The notes beneath the pieces were generated by a model. The model worked only from the letters and a program-made list of their open reading frames with translations, had not been told where the DNA came from and made no database searches. Shown here in pieces: positions 10,109-19,749 of a stretch of DNA of 64,000 nt. Origin of the DNA: Candidatus Latescibacterota bacterium. GTDB taxonomy: Bacteria; JAAXHH01. Both the position numbers and the translations under genes were made by a program. Numbering within the stretch: position 1 is the stretch's first letter; each line of letters starts with the position of its first letter. The stretch is from positions 332,405-396,404 of the forward strand of contig JAJEEG010000006.1 of the NCBI GenBank assembly GCA_022821085.1. The letters are read 5' to 3'.

Positions 10109-10915
10109 TCAGTGCCGGTCCACCCGGGGTTCGATGGGCAGTGCGCGGAATTCCTGGATCAGTCCGGCCAGTTCCTCCGACGCCGCGCGGTAGAGTTTTT
10201 CGCCCTTCTCCACGGTGGCGACGGTGGCGTCGCCGATCACACCGGAATCGGAGATCCGGGACCACTGGTCCATCATGCGCAGGGGCGAGGCGCCTTTTCC
10301 GCGGATCCAGCCGCGCCAGTAGTACTTCGACACGGGGATCTTCACCTCCCGAACCGCCTTGTCCATCTGGATCGCGTCGTCGTTGAGGTAGCGGTAGACC
10401 GAGGTCTCGATCTCGTCGGCGTGGGACTGGAGCTCGGAGTCGCCGATCTCCCAGAGCTTCGACTGCGCCACGCTCCACCAGTTGAGCGTCCCGCAGTGGG
10501 CGTCGGTCTCGATGACCGTCCGGCGCGAGGCCGTCTCCAGGATGGTGGCGTTGGAACCGTGGCCGTTGACGATGAGGATCTTCCGGAAGCCGTGGTGGGC
10601 CACGCTCCGGGTGATGTCCACGACGAAGTCCTGCAGGTGGTCGTCCCGCACGGTGATCGTCCCGGGGAAGTCCATGTGGTGGTCCTCGAACCCGTAGGGC
10701 AGGGCCGGCAGGATCAGCACCTCTTCCGGGATGAGCTTCGCGGCGCCTTCGCACACGCTGCTCACCAGGAAGGTATCCACGTCCAGGGGCATGTGATGGC
10801 CGTGGTCCTCCGTGGACCCGACGGGCAGGATGACGGCGGGCTGGTCCTTGACTCTTTCGTTCAGTTCGACCCAGGTGTAGTGATCGTATCGGTAGGGGAG
10901 GCGTGGGCCCTTCAT
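10109..10915 (-). CDS. Creatininase family protein
   Basis: AVILPVGSTEDHGHHMPLDVDTFLV and ILIVNGHGSNATIL motifs. Confidence 0.92.
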   Translation of the reverse strand: MKGPRLPYRYDHYTWVELNERVKDQPAVILPVGSTEDHGHHMPLDVDTFLVSSVCEGAAKLIPEEVLILPALPYGFEDHHMDFPGTITVRDDHLQDFVVDITRSVAHHGFRKILIVNGHGSNATILETASRRTVIETDAHCGTLNWWSVAQSKLWEIGDSELQSHADEIETSVYRYLNDDAIQMDKAVREVKIPVSKYYWRGWIRGKGASPLRMMDQWSRISDSGVIGDATVATVEKGEKLYRAASEELAGLIQEFRALPIEPRVDRH

Positions 10916-10949
10916 CTATCTATGCTCCTTTGACGGTGCGGCGTCGTGC

Positions 10950-12020
10950 TCAGTTGCTCATGCGCGGCATTACTTCGTGGACGAAGAGGTCCATGCTGTG
11001 GAGCCAGGACTCCTTGTCGTCCCAGTCGTACCCCATGAGAATCAGCGTACCGAAATCGCCGGTTTCCTCCCGCATCAGGTCCAGCCTTCGAACGACCTCG
11101 TCCACGTCGCCGTGGATGATCTGTTCCGTCATCAGGTAGTCCAGGTCGCATTCCGAATCCGGCATGTCCGGGTCCCGCTTCAGCATCTTCCGCCCCAGAC
11201 CCTGGTCGAAGAGTCCGCCGAGGTATTCGAAGCCCCGGCCCAGGGAATTGTTGCGTACTTTCGTCGCCGCTTCCTCGTTGCTGTCCGCAAGGAAGATGCT
11301 GCGGCAGACGCGCCAGTCGTCGCGGTCGGGCGTCCGCCCGGCGGCCAGGGCCGCCTCCTCGTACACCCGCCAGTTGTCGGCCACGACGTTGCTCGTGGAA
11401 ATGTTGGCGCTGATGGGAAACCAACCCTTCTCGCCCGCGATCCTCATGGTGGAGGAGTTCATGCTCATCCCGGGGGCGCAGATGGGCGGATGGGGCTGCT
11501 GCAGGGGCTTGTGGATGTACCCGATCAGCGTGTCGTGGTCCACGTTTTCCTCGAGATCGATCTCCCAGAAGCGGCCCTTCAGGTGGTAGGGCGGATCCTG
11601 GCTCCAGATCTGCAGGATCATTTCGGCCGATTCGACCGCCATGGCGCCGTTGAGCTTCGGATCGATCTTGTAGAGCTCCAGGTCGGAGGTCACGCTGCCC
11701 GGGCCGAAGCACAGGTTGAGCCGCCCGTGGGAGAGCTGGTCCATGAAGGCCAGCCGGCTGGCCACGTGGGCGGGGTGGTGATAGGGCAGGCAGGTGGGCG
11801 CGGTGCCGAGCCGGATGGAATGGGTCATGGCCAGGGCCTTGCCGATGAAGGCCTCGGGCAGGACGATGTTCTCGTATTTCATGGTATGGTGCTCGCCGAT
11901 CCAGAACTCGGTGAACCCCAGTTCCTCGCAGCGCACAATCAGCTCCAGGTCCTCGTCGTGACACTGCGCCGCCGGCTTGACCGGATCGTGGAAGGGCATG
12001 ATGAACATACCGTATTTCAT
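10950..12020 (-). CDS. LLM class flavin-dependent oxidoreductase (paralog 1 of 3)
   Basis: KYGMFIMPFHDPVKPAAQCHDEDLELIVRCEELGFTEFWIGEHHT; luciferase-like monooxygenase family. Confidence 0.93.
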   Translation of the reverse strand: MKYGMFIMPFHDPVKPAAQCHDEDLELIVRCEELGFTEFWIGEHHTMKYENIVLPEAFIGKALAMTHSIRLGTAPTCLPYHHPAHVASRLAFMDQLSHGRLNLCFGPGSVTSDLELYKIDPKLNGAMAVESAEMILQIWSQDPPYHLKGRFWEIDLEENVDHDTLIGYIHKPLQQPHPPICAPGMSMNSSTMRIAGEKGWFPISANISTSNVVADNWRVYEEAALAAGRTPDRDDWRVCRSIFLADSNEEAATKVRNNSLGRGFEYLGGLFDQGLGRKMLKRDPDMPDSECDLDYLMTEQIIHGDVDEVVRRLDLMREETGDFGTLILMGYDWDDKESWLHSMDLFVHEVMPRMSN

Positions 12021-12104
12021 TTTGATCTCCATTGTAGGGTTGGTGGCGTTTCGTGTCCGACTCGCTCGCAGGGTGGCAGGCCCCTGGTTTCGGCACCGGC
12101 GGCA

Positions 12105-12136
12105 GGTTCAGGGGTTCAGGGGTTCAGGGATTCAGG
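12105..12136. repeat. 8 bp x4 intergenic tandem repeat
   Basis: ggttcagg ggttcagg ggttcagg gattcagg. Confidence 0.9.
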
Positions 12137-12179
12137 CAGCGCCGTCCACCAGATCAGTCTTTAGGCGCTGACCGCCCGC

Positions 12180-13274
12180 TCAGTCCTGCATTCGCGGCAT
12201 GACTTCGTTGACAAAGAGCTCCGTGCTGCGCAGCCAGCGGGCCTTGTCCTCCGCGTCATTCCAGTCGTAGGCCATGAGGATCAGCGTGCCGAACTCGCCG
12301 GTCTCCTCCCGCAACGCGTTGAGGCGCCGGACCACCTCGTCCACGTCGCCATGGATGATCTGTTCGCCCAGGAAGAAGTCCCGGTCGCACTCCGCGTCGG
12401 GCATGTCAGGATCGCGCTTGAAGAACTTGCGGCCGGGCCCCTGCCCTTCTCCCTTGTCCAGCACGCCGCCCAGGAAATCGAAGAACCGGCCGAGGTAACT
12501 CGTCCACGCCCGTGTCCTGGCCTCCTCCGGATCGTCCCCGACGAAGATGCTGCGGCACACGCGCCAGTCGGCACGGTCGGGCGTTCGTCCCGCCTCGAGG
12601 GCAGCCTGCTCGTAGACCTTCCAGTTGTCCGCCACGACGTTGCCGGCGATGAGATTGCTGCTGATGGGCGCCCACCCCTTACGACCGGCGAGCTTCATGG
12701 TGCCCGAGTTCATGCTCATGGCCGGCGCGCAGATGGGCGGGTGGGGCCGCTGCAGGGGTTTCTGGAGTATGCCGAGGTGCGATTCCCGGTCCACCCATTT
12801 CTCCAGCCCGATTTGCCAGAACCGTCCGTCGTACCGGTACGGCGGGTCCTGTTGCCAGAGTTGCAGGATGATCTCGGCGGCTTCTTCCGCCATGGCGCTG
12901 TTCACCGCGGGGTCGTGGATGCCGAAAAGCTCCATGTCCGGATAGACGCTTCCCGGACCGAAGCACAGGTTCAGGCGGCCGTGGGACAGGTGGTCCAGGA
13001 AGGCGAGGCGCGTGGCCACGTGGGCCGGATGATGATAGGGCAGGCAGGTGGGCGCCGTGCCGAGCCGGATCGTGTCGGTCAGGGCCAGGGCCTTGCCGAT
13101 GAAGGCCTCGGGCAGGGCGATGTTCTCCCACTGGTGGGTGTGGTGCTCGCCGATCCAGAACTCGGAAAAGCCCATCTCCTCGGCCAGCACCACCAGTTCT
13201 AGGTCCTCGTCGTAACACTGGGCCGGCGGCTTCGCCGGATCGTGAAAGGGCATGATGAACATGCCGTGTTTCAT
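12180..13274 (-). CDS. LLM class flavin-dependent oxidoreductase (paralog 2 of 3)
   Basis: MKHGMFIMPFHDPAKPPAQCYDEDLELVVLAEEMGFSEFWIGEHHT. Confidence 0.93.
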   Translation of the reverse strand: MKHGMFIMPFHDPAKPPAQCYDEDLELVVLAEEMGFSEFWIGEHHTHQWENIALPEAFIGKALALTDTIRLGTAPTCLPYHHPAHVATRLAFLDHLSHGRLNLCFGPGSVYPDMELFGIHDPAVNSAMAEEAAEIILQLWQQDPPYRYDGRFWQIGLEKWVDRESHLGILQKPLQRPHPPICAPAMSMNSGTMKLAGRKGWAPISSNLIAGNVVADNWKVYEQAALEAGRTPDRADWRVCRSIFVGDDPEEARTRAWTSYLGRFFDFLGGVLDKGEGQGPGRKFFKRDPDMPDAECDRDFFLGEQIIHGDVDEVVRRLNALREETGEFGTLILMAYDWNDAEDKARWLRSTELFVNEVMPRMQD

Positions 13275-13287
13275 ATTGGACTCCGAC

Positions 13288-14376
13288 TCAGACGTAGCCC
13301 AGCGACCGGTTGAACCTTGGCATGACTTCTCTCGCGAAGAGCTCGAGGCTGTTGATCCAGGCCTCCCGGTCGTCCCAGTCGTGTGCGGTCATGATGAACG
13401 TGCCGAATTCGCCCGTCTCCTCCATCATGCGGTGCAGCTGCCGCACGCACTCGTCCGGATCGCCCGCGATGACCTGCTCGTCCATCATGTAGTCCAGCGT
13501 GCATTCCGAATCGGGCATGTCCAGGTCCCGCTTCCAGAAAGCCCGCCCCGGTCCCAGGTCCGTGAGCTTCATGATGTATTCCAGGCATTTGCCCAGCGAG
13601 TTGTTCCGGGCAAGTTCGCGGGCTTCCTTCGTCGACTCCGCCACGAAGATGTTGCGGGAGATCTTCCACTTGCGCCGGTCCGGCTCCTGTCCGGCGGATT
13701 GCGCGCCGCCGGCGTAGGTCTCCCAGTGGTTCGCGAGCACGTTCGCCGCGACCATGTGGTGGCTGAAGGGCGAATAACCCTTCTGGCCCGCGATGCGGGT
13801 CCCGGCCGAATCCCGCATGATTACGGGAACGGACAGCGGAGGATGGGGCTTCTGCAGGGGTTTCAGGTAAACGCCCATGCCCAGGTCTTCACGGACTTCC
13901 CGGCCCACGTGCATCTGCCAGAAACGACCGTTTATATCGTAGGGCGGATCGGTCGTCCACAGCGTCATGATCATCTGGATCGCCTCGCCCACCATGGCGC
14001 CGGAGTCCTCGGGACGGATCCCGTACATCTCCATGTCGGTCGGGATCGCGCCGGGACCGAAGCAGATATTCAGCCGGCCGTGGGAGAGATGGTCGAGGAA
14101 GGCCAGGCGGCCGGCCACGTGGGCGGGATGGTGGTAGGGCAGGCAAACGGGCGCGGCGCCAAGCCGCATGCTGCTGGTGAGCCCCAGGGCCTTGCCGATG
14201 AAGATCTCGGGCATGACGATGTTCTCGTAGCTCGACGAGTGGTGCTCGCCGATCCAGAACTCGCTGAAGCCGAGTTCCTCCGAACGCACCAGCAGTTCCA
14301 TGTCTTCATCGTAGCACTGTCCCGGTGACTTGGCCGGGTCGTGCACCGGCATGAGGAACATGCCATAGTCGATCAT
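13288..14376 (-). CDS. LLM class flavin-dependent oxidoreductase (paralog 3 of 3)
   Basis: MIDYGMFLMPVHDPAKSPGQCYDEDMELLVRSEELGFSEFWIGEHHSS; the ORF-track start (14565) is upstream of the homologous start. Confidence 0.92.
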   Translation of the reverse strand: MIDYGMFLMPVHDPAKSPGQCYDEDMELLVRSEELGFSEFWIGEHHSSSYENIVMPEIFIGKALGLTSSMRLGAAPVCLPYHHPAHVAGRLAFLDHLSHGRLNICFGPGAIPTDMEMYGIRPEDSGAMVGEAIQMIMTLWTTDPPYDINGRFWQMHVGREVREDLGMGVYLKPLQKPHPPLSVPVIMRDSAGTRIAGQKGYSPFSHHMVAANVLANHWETYAGGAQSAGQEPDRRKWKISRNIFVAESTKEARELARNNSLGKCLEYIMKLTDLGPGRAFWKRDLDMPDSECTLDYMMDEQVIAGDPDECVRQLHRMMEETGEFGTFIMTAHDWDDREAWINSLELFAREVMPRFNRSLGYV

Positions 14377-14440
14377 TTCGCGCTCCCTTTGCTCATTGGA
14401 TTCCAGTCCGGTCCGGCTCGGCTGCGGCTTGTGACCCGGA

Positions 14441-15157
14441 TTACAACAGCCCCTTGCGGCGCTTGTTCTCGATGGTTTTCTCCACGAAACCGGGTCCGCA
14501 CAGGGCGTCGAACCCGCTGCCGGGAAATTGCGATGCCCATGTATAGACGGCGTTGATCCGTGCATCGTCGCCGCCGAACGTGGAGGGTTCGGCCCGTACC
14601 GCGTCCAGCGCTTCGATGACGGCGTCCGCCATCCGGTTGTAGAGCCGTTCGGACCAGTTGGCCGCTGGTGTGCCGCCCCCCGGCCCGTCCGGGCTGCCCG
14701 GGGAGTCGTCCCCCGTACCGCCTGGGCCGCCGGCCCGGCGCGCCTCCTGGTACCAGGCCATGGCGTTGAACTGGACTTTCCGCGACCGGGGATAGAAGGA
14801 ACACATCAGGTTCCAGTCGTCGCCTTCCCGTTCCTGGTCGCCCGACGCCCGGAAATCGGACCGGAGGAGGACGGAAGGGATGTCGAGCATCTTGGCCATC
14901 ATGAACTCCACCACCGTGCCCGAGTCCAGGTCCGTCCCGTCGAAATTGAAAAGTCCCAGGTCGCAGGCCATGACCTGCATGAGATCCTGGTTCCGGATAT
15001 CGACCATCCGCTCCGTGGCCTGTTCGAGGTCCTGGGGCGCCACGCAGGCGTAACGCCCGCCGGACCGGCGATCGACGGCCCCGGCCAGGAGTTCGTTTCC
15101 GGCGAGGTGCTTGTGGTCGAAGAGATCGCCGGCGAAGTACACGGTGTAGGTCGTCAT
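14441..15157 (-). CDS. Nucleoside 2-deoxyribosyltransferase-like protein
   Basis: MTTYTVYFAGDLFDHKHLAGNELLAGAV...DLGLFNFDGTDLDSGTVVEFMMAKMLDIPSVLLRSD. Confidence 0.8.
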   Translation of the reverse strand: MTTYTVYFAGDLFDHKHLAGNELLAGAVDRRSGGRYACVAPQDLEQATERMVDIRNQDLMQVMACDLGLFNFDGTDLDSGTVVEFMMAKMLDIPSVLLRSDFRASGDQEREGDDWNLMCSFYPRSRKVQFNAMAWYQEARRAGGPGGTGDDSPGSPDGPGGGTPAANWSERLYNRMADAVIEALDAVRAEPSTFGGDDARINAVYTWASQFPGSGFDALCGPGFVEKTIENKRRKGLL

Positions 15158-16044
15158 GCGCTGCCGTCGCCCGGAGGGTCTTCCGAATCGCGTCCCGTGT
15201 GTTTTTTGCCGATTTCGGCGGCCTCCGGGCTGCAGCCTGAGACCATCACGCCCTCGTCGATCCTGTCGGTCACGTTGTCGGGGGTCACTCCGTCCAGGAA
15301 GGCGACGCCGTTGGCCTTGCAGGCCTTCAGCACCGCGGTCCGGGCGGCGATCATCTCCGGCGGGTAGGGCGGGTCGTGGCGGTCCGGGTATCCGAAGGAC
15401 ATTCCCATGTCGCCCGGACCCCACTCGGCGAAGGCGATGCCGGGCACCGCGAGGCTCTCGTCCACGTTGGCGAGGGCGCGCTGGTTCTCGATCTTGAGGC
15501 CGAGCATCAGCTCCCCTTCCGGGTTCAGGGGCCAGACGTCGGCCTTATTCACGTAATCCGGCACGGCGAGTCCCCAGTTGCGCGCGGCGAAGCCCTGGCC
15601 CCCGGACCCGCGCTGGCCCACGCCGAGTCCTTTCCCCACACTCTGGGTATGGAAGGGATACCGGGCCGCCTCCACGAAGGCGCGCACGGCGCCCGGCGTC
15701 TCCGCGTGACACAGCAGAAGTCCGTGGACGCCCAGCGCAAGCAGCTGCTTGACCATCCAGGCGTTCGCCCGCATGACCGCCTCGCTGGTCCCGTTCGTGG
15801 GCAGCGTGACGATGATGCAGGGCGTCAGGTGATCGCCGGATGTGGGACCCGCGTCCACCAGTCCGGTCATGAAGGCTTTGAGACCCGGCAGGTCGAAGAG
15901 GCCGTGCTCCATTTCGACGACCAGGTAGTCCTGCCACGCGCCGGTGGCTTCGACGCCCTTTTCGTAACTCAGTTCGCCGGCGCCGCCGTAGTAAATGGGC
16001 TGGCCCCGCTTGAGCAGTTCGACGGCACGGTTTACGGTGGGCAA
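15154..16044 (-). CDS. HpcH/HpaI aldolase family protein
   Basis: DYLVVEMEHGLFDLPGLKAFM...LMLGLKIENQRALANVDESLAVPGIAFAEWGPGDMGMSFG; 4-bp ATGA-type overlap with downstream gene. Confidence 0.88.
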   Translation of the reverse strand: MPTVNRAVELLKRGQPIYYGGAGELSYEKGVEATGAWQDYLVVEMEHGLFDLPGLKAFMTGLVDAGPTSGDHLTPCIIVTLPTNGTSEAVMRANAWMVKQLLALGVHGLLLCHAETPGAVRAFVEAARYPFHTQSVGKGLGVGQRGSGGQGFAARNWGLAVPDYVNKADVWPLNPEGELMLGLKIENQRALANVDESLAVPGIAFAEWGPGDMGMSFGYPDRHDPPYPPEMIAARTAVLKACKANGVAFLDGVTPDNVTDRIDEGVMVSGCSPEAAEIGKKHTGRDSEDPPGDGSA

Positions 16045-16123
16045 TTTTCGGTCCTTTCAGCTTGTTGGCTGTTCGTCCGTCCTGAAGACCGGCCGCGCTC
16101 CTTGATACAACGAACGGTGGGCG

Positions 16124-17239
16124 TCAAGATAGGTCGAAGGGCAGCCGGTCCGCCAGGCCCGTATCATCGGCCAGACCCGCCAGGTTCTCCGCGGCCATGC
16201 GCGTGAGCGGCACCCCCTCGCGCCGGGAAACCGCTTCGCTGTCGTTCTCCATCTCGCCGGGGACGTAGGTGCGTTCCACCCCGGCCGCTTTGGGCGCTTC
16301 CCGCATGCGGCGGATGAGTTCGTCGATACGATCGTAGTATTCGTCCAGCGGCATCATGGCGCCCACGTCGATGGCCATGAAAGTGTGCCCCTCGTCGCAG
16401 GGGTCGTCCGAGACCTTGGACCAGGACAGGATATCCGTCGTGACCCCCGCGCCGGCCAGCACCCCGGACAGAGATTCCACCAGCAACGCCAGGCCGTAGC
16501 CCTTGTGCGCACTGAAAGGCGTCAGGGCGCCGGTGACGGTGAATACGCCGGGATCCGTCGTGGGAAGCCCTTCCGCATCGGTGAGCCATCCCTCCGGCAA
16601 CGGTTCGCCGCGGGCCTGGTACGAGGCCACCTTGCCCCCCGCCACGGTGCTCATGGCGATATCCAGCACGATGGCCGGCTGGGACCGGGCCGGGACGGCG
16701 TAGGAGAACGGGTTGTTGCCGATCGCCGCGCCCCGTCCGCCGGGAATGTTCATGACCACGTCGGTATTGCTCATGGCGACGCCGATCAGGGGCCGGTCCG
16801 CGTTCTCGACGGCCATGACCGTATAGGCCGAAGCCGCGCCGAAGTGGTTGCTGCGGCGGACCGTGGCCATGCCGATCCCGCACGTCGCGGCCTTGTCCAT
16901 GGCCACCTTCATGCCGTAATGCGAAGCCACCATGCCCACGGCCTGGCGGGCGTCGATCCGCGCCCAGGCCGGACCCTCGGCCGTGATCCCGGGCACGGCG
17001 CTCACGTCGATGCCGCCGTCCCGCATCAGCTGCACGTAGCGCCTCAGCGCGACCGTTCCGTGCGTGAAGATTCCGCGCATGTCGGTGCGGATCAGGACAT
17101 CCGCCGTAAGCCCGGCGTCCGCCCTGGACAGTCCCACCGCGAGCATCGCCTCGGTACAGAAGTCCGCGAGCGGTTCGGGTGGCGTACGCAGGACATAGAG
17201 TTGATCTTCCGATGAAGTCGGGCGGGAGTCGGTAACCAG
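16124..17239 (-). CDS. Malate/L-lactate (Ldh_2 family) dehydrogenase; start uncertain, probably upstream of the first ATG
   Basis: DVLIRTDMRGIFTHGTVALRRYVQLMRDGGI...MATVRRSNHFGAASAYTVMAVE...IGNNPFSYAVPA. Family-like N-terminus continues in frame upstream of ATG 17146; a CTG candidate lies at 17237-17239. Confidence 0.85.
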   Translation of the reverse strand: MVTDSRPTSSEDQLYVLRTPPEPLADFCTEAMLAVGLSRADAGLTADVLIRTDMRGIFTHGTVALRRYVQLMRDGGIDVSAVPGITAEGPAWARIDARQAVGMVASHYGMKVAMDKAATCGIGMATVRRSNHFGAASAYTVMAVENADRPLIGVAMSNTDVVMNIPGGRGAAIGNNPFSYAVPARSQPAIVLDIAMSTVAGGKVASYQARGEPLPEGWLTDAEGLPTTDPGVFTVTGALTPFSAHKGYGLALLVESLSGVLAGAGVTTDILSWSKVSDDPCDEGHTFMAIDVGAMMPLDEYYDRIDELIRRMREAPKAAGVERTYVPGEMENDSEAVSRREGVPLTRMAAENLAGLADDTGLADRLPFDLS

Positions 17240-17263
17240 TCTGGTGCCTTTCTGAAGGCGTGC

Positions 17264-18046
17264 TCAACCGTCGCCGCGAATACCGGCGGCCGTCCGTTCG
17301 AAACCGCTGATCAGGTAGCTGTAGTCGCAGTCGACCTGTATCCAGTCGACGCCCCGGCTGCTCCAGCGCCGGCCGAAGGCGTACTGCGATCCCATGCCCA
17401 TGCCGATGGAGAGGCCCGCTTCGTGCCCCACGTCGATGATGCGTTCCATGGCGGTCACGACCTCGTCTTCTTCGAGCCGCCCCAGGGTGCCGATGGAGCC
17501 GCTCAGGTCCACGGGCCCGATGACCAGGCTGTCCAGGCCGGGAGTGGCCGCGATTTCCTCCAGTTCCCGGTACGCTTCGGCGTGCTCGATCTGGACCGAG
17601 ACGAAGAGGTCCCGGTTCATGTCGTCCACGTAGGCGTCGAAATCAGAAAACGCCCGTCCGTAGTTCGACGGGCGATGGGGTCCGAAACCCCGGTCGCCCA
17701 TGGGCGGGTAACGGCAGGCGTCGACCACGCGCCGCACTTCGGCGGCTGATCGGACCTGCGGTACGACGATGCCGGGCGCGCCGGCGTCGAGGATGGGTTT
17801 GACGTGCCCGATGGCGCTTGACGGTACGCGGACCAGCGCGGCGGTGCCCCCTGCGCGCGCAGCCATCAGGTGCCTCGTAACCGATTCCAGGTTCATCGCC
17901 GTGTGCTCGGTGTCGATCCAGATGAAATCGGCTGAATCACACAGGGCCTCGGTCACGGCCGGATCGGTGAAGGTCACGGCGGGGCCCAGGCAAAGCTCAC
18001 CGGCGGCGAGCCGGTCTCTGAACGCGCAGATTTCCTTGGAAAACAA
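17264..18046 (-). CDS. HpcH/HpaI aldolase/citrate lyase family protein
   Basis: LGPAVTFTDPAVTEALCDSADFIWIDTEHTAMNLESVTRHLMAARAGGTAALVRVP...GAPGIVVPQVRSAAEVRRVVDACRYPPMGDRGFGPHR. Confidence 0.92.
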   Translation of the reverse strand: MFSKEICAFRDRLAAGELCLGPAVTFTDPAVTEALCDSADFIWIDTEHTAMNLESVTRHLMAARAGGTAALVRVPSSAIGHVKPILDAGAPGIVVPQVRSAAEVRRVVDACRYPPMGDRGFGPHRPSNYGRAFSDFDAYVDDMNRDLFVSVQIEHAEAYRELEEIAATPGLDSLVIGPVDLSGSIGTLGRLEEDEVVTAMERIIDVGHEAGLSIGMGMGSQYAFGRRWSSRGVDWIQVDCDYSYLISGFERTAAGIRGDG

Positions 18047-18152
18047 TCGTACTCCCTGGAATGGGGCGTACGGCCGGCCGTCGCACCGCTGCCAGGTCCC
18101 TGGACTGCGCAGCTGCGCGACGCTGCCGCGCTGCCTGGACGGCCTGGACAGC

Positions 18153-19568
18153 CTAGACGGCGCCTTCCCGCCACGGTCCCCAGATGGCGTAGGTCAGCCC
18201 GGGCCGCTGCATGTTGACGAAGAGCGTCTCGCCGTCCGGGCTGAAGGTCGCCCCGGCGAATTCGCCCCGGTAGGCGATGCCGGCCACGTCGCGAGCCACG
18301 TCGAACACGCGGCCGTCGCTGGTCAGGCCCCGGATGTGCTGTATGCCGTTCCGGTTGTCCTCGCACACGATCAGGCCGCCGCGGGGACTCACGCAGACGT
18401 TGTCGGGCGCGGCCATGAGCGAGGCGTCCGGCGATTCGAACAGGAGCGTCAGCACGCCATCGTCGTCGCTCTCGGGGCGGTATTCCCACACCTGTCCCAG
18501 GCGTTCGTCGCCCCCGGTAGTCGCCGTGAAGAAGATGCGTCCGTTGCCGTACCAGCACCCTTCCAGGCGGTCGAAGGCGGCGCCGCCCTTGTCGGCCCCC
18601 TCTTGATATACCAGGTGATTGTCCAGACCGGCACCCGCGGGATCGGGATCTTCGATCTCCACCCAGGTCACGGGCAGGGAGGTGCCCATGGTCTGGCCAT
18701 TGCGCGTGTCATATCCGGACCGATCCTTGACGGCAAGCATGCGCAGGCGTCCTCCCTGGGCAAGCTCGCCGGGATAATCGGGAATGTACTGATAGAAACC
18801 GCTCGGATTGTTGTCTTCGGTCTCGTACACGATACCGGAGGCCGGATCGACGGCGATGGCCTCGTGGACGAACCGTCCCATCTGGGTCAACGGTTCGGCC
18901 GCCACGCTCTCCTCGGCGTCTGCCGGCACTTCGAAGCAGTATCCGTGCTCTTTGTCATACCCGCCGAGGTACTGAAGCCAGCGCGCACTGAAGAACCGGT
19001 CCGTGCCCATGGTGGTCTCTTCACAGGTGATCCAGGAACCCCACGGCGTCGGACCGCCGGCGCAGTTGTGGAGCGTCCCGCCCACGCTGACGAAATCGCG
19101 GACCAGTTCGCGGGTTGCGGGATCGACGATGAGGGTGGTCACCCCGCCGGGCGCGGTGGGGTCGTAGGCCGCCGATCGGTTGCCGATGGCCTCCACCGGC
19201 TTGCCCGTGTTGATCTCGTGGTTGCGCAGGAGCCGGACCATCCCGTCGTCCATCGGAAAGGCCGCCATGCCGTCGTGGGCGGGCGGCGTGGGGTGGCCGT
19301 CCGACATGAGCCCGCCCTTCTTCCCGAAGACCGTATACGCGAAATTCGGCGGCAGTTCGAGCAGGGTTTCCCCCGTGTTCTGGGAGGGCACGGGATGCAG
19401 CGGACCGTATCCGCCCTCTCCCCGGGGCGCGACAAGGTGGGCGTACCCGCCGTCCATGGCCCTCGCGCGCCGGGCGATCAGGCCCTGCAGCGCCGTGCCG
19501 CCGATGGTCAGCGCGCCAACGGATATAGCGGTGTTTCGAATGAAGGAACGTCGGTTCAGCCGGGACAC
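18153..19568 (-). CDS. PhoX-family (DUF839) protein with Tat signal
   Basis: MSRLNRRSFIRNTAISVGALTIGGTALQG Tat-like signal; MDDGMVRLLRNHE, GGVTTLIVDPATRELVRDFVSVGGTLHNCAGGPTPWGSWITCEE. Confidence 0.88.
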   Translation of the reverse strand: MSRLNRRSFIRNTAISVGALTIGGTALQGLIARRARAMDGGYAHLVAPRGEGGYGPLHPVPSQNTGETLLELPPNFAYTVFGKKGGLMSDGHPTPPAHDGMAAFPMDDGMVRLLRNHEINTGKPVEAIGNRSAAYDPTAPGGVTTLIVDPATRELVRDFVSVGGTLHNCAGGPTPWGSWITCEETTMGTDRFFSARWLQYLGGYDKEHGYCFEVPADAEESVAAEPLTQMGRFVHEAIAVDPASGIVYETEDNNPSGFYQYIPDYPGELAQGGRLRMLAVKDRSGYDTRNGQTMGTSLPVTWVEIEDPDPAGAGLDNHLVYQEGADKGGAAFDRLEGCWYGNGRIFFTATTGGDERLGQVWEYRPESDDDGVLTLLFESPDASLMAAPDNVCVSPRGGLIVCEDNRNGIQHIRGLTSDGRVFDVARDVAGIAYRGEFAGATFSPDGETLFVNMQRPGLTYAIWGPWREGAV

Positions 19569-19749
19569 GTTCGCAATTCTCCTTTATCGATTATCCCGCG
19601 ACAGCGGTGAACATCCTGCGACTGCAGCGATTATCCTGCGACGGCAGCGAAGCGCGAGGTCGGGTCGGATCACGATTGGAATCGTTAGGCAATGTAGGCA
19701 TTCCGACCCACGAAATCAAGGTGCGTTGTGTGGTATTTCGCATCCTGCT

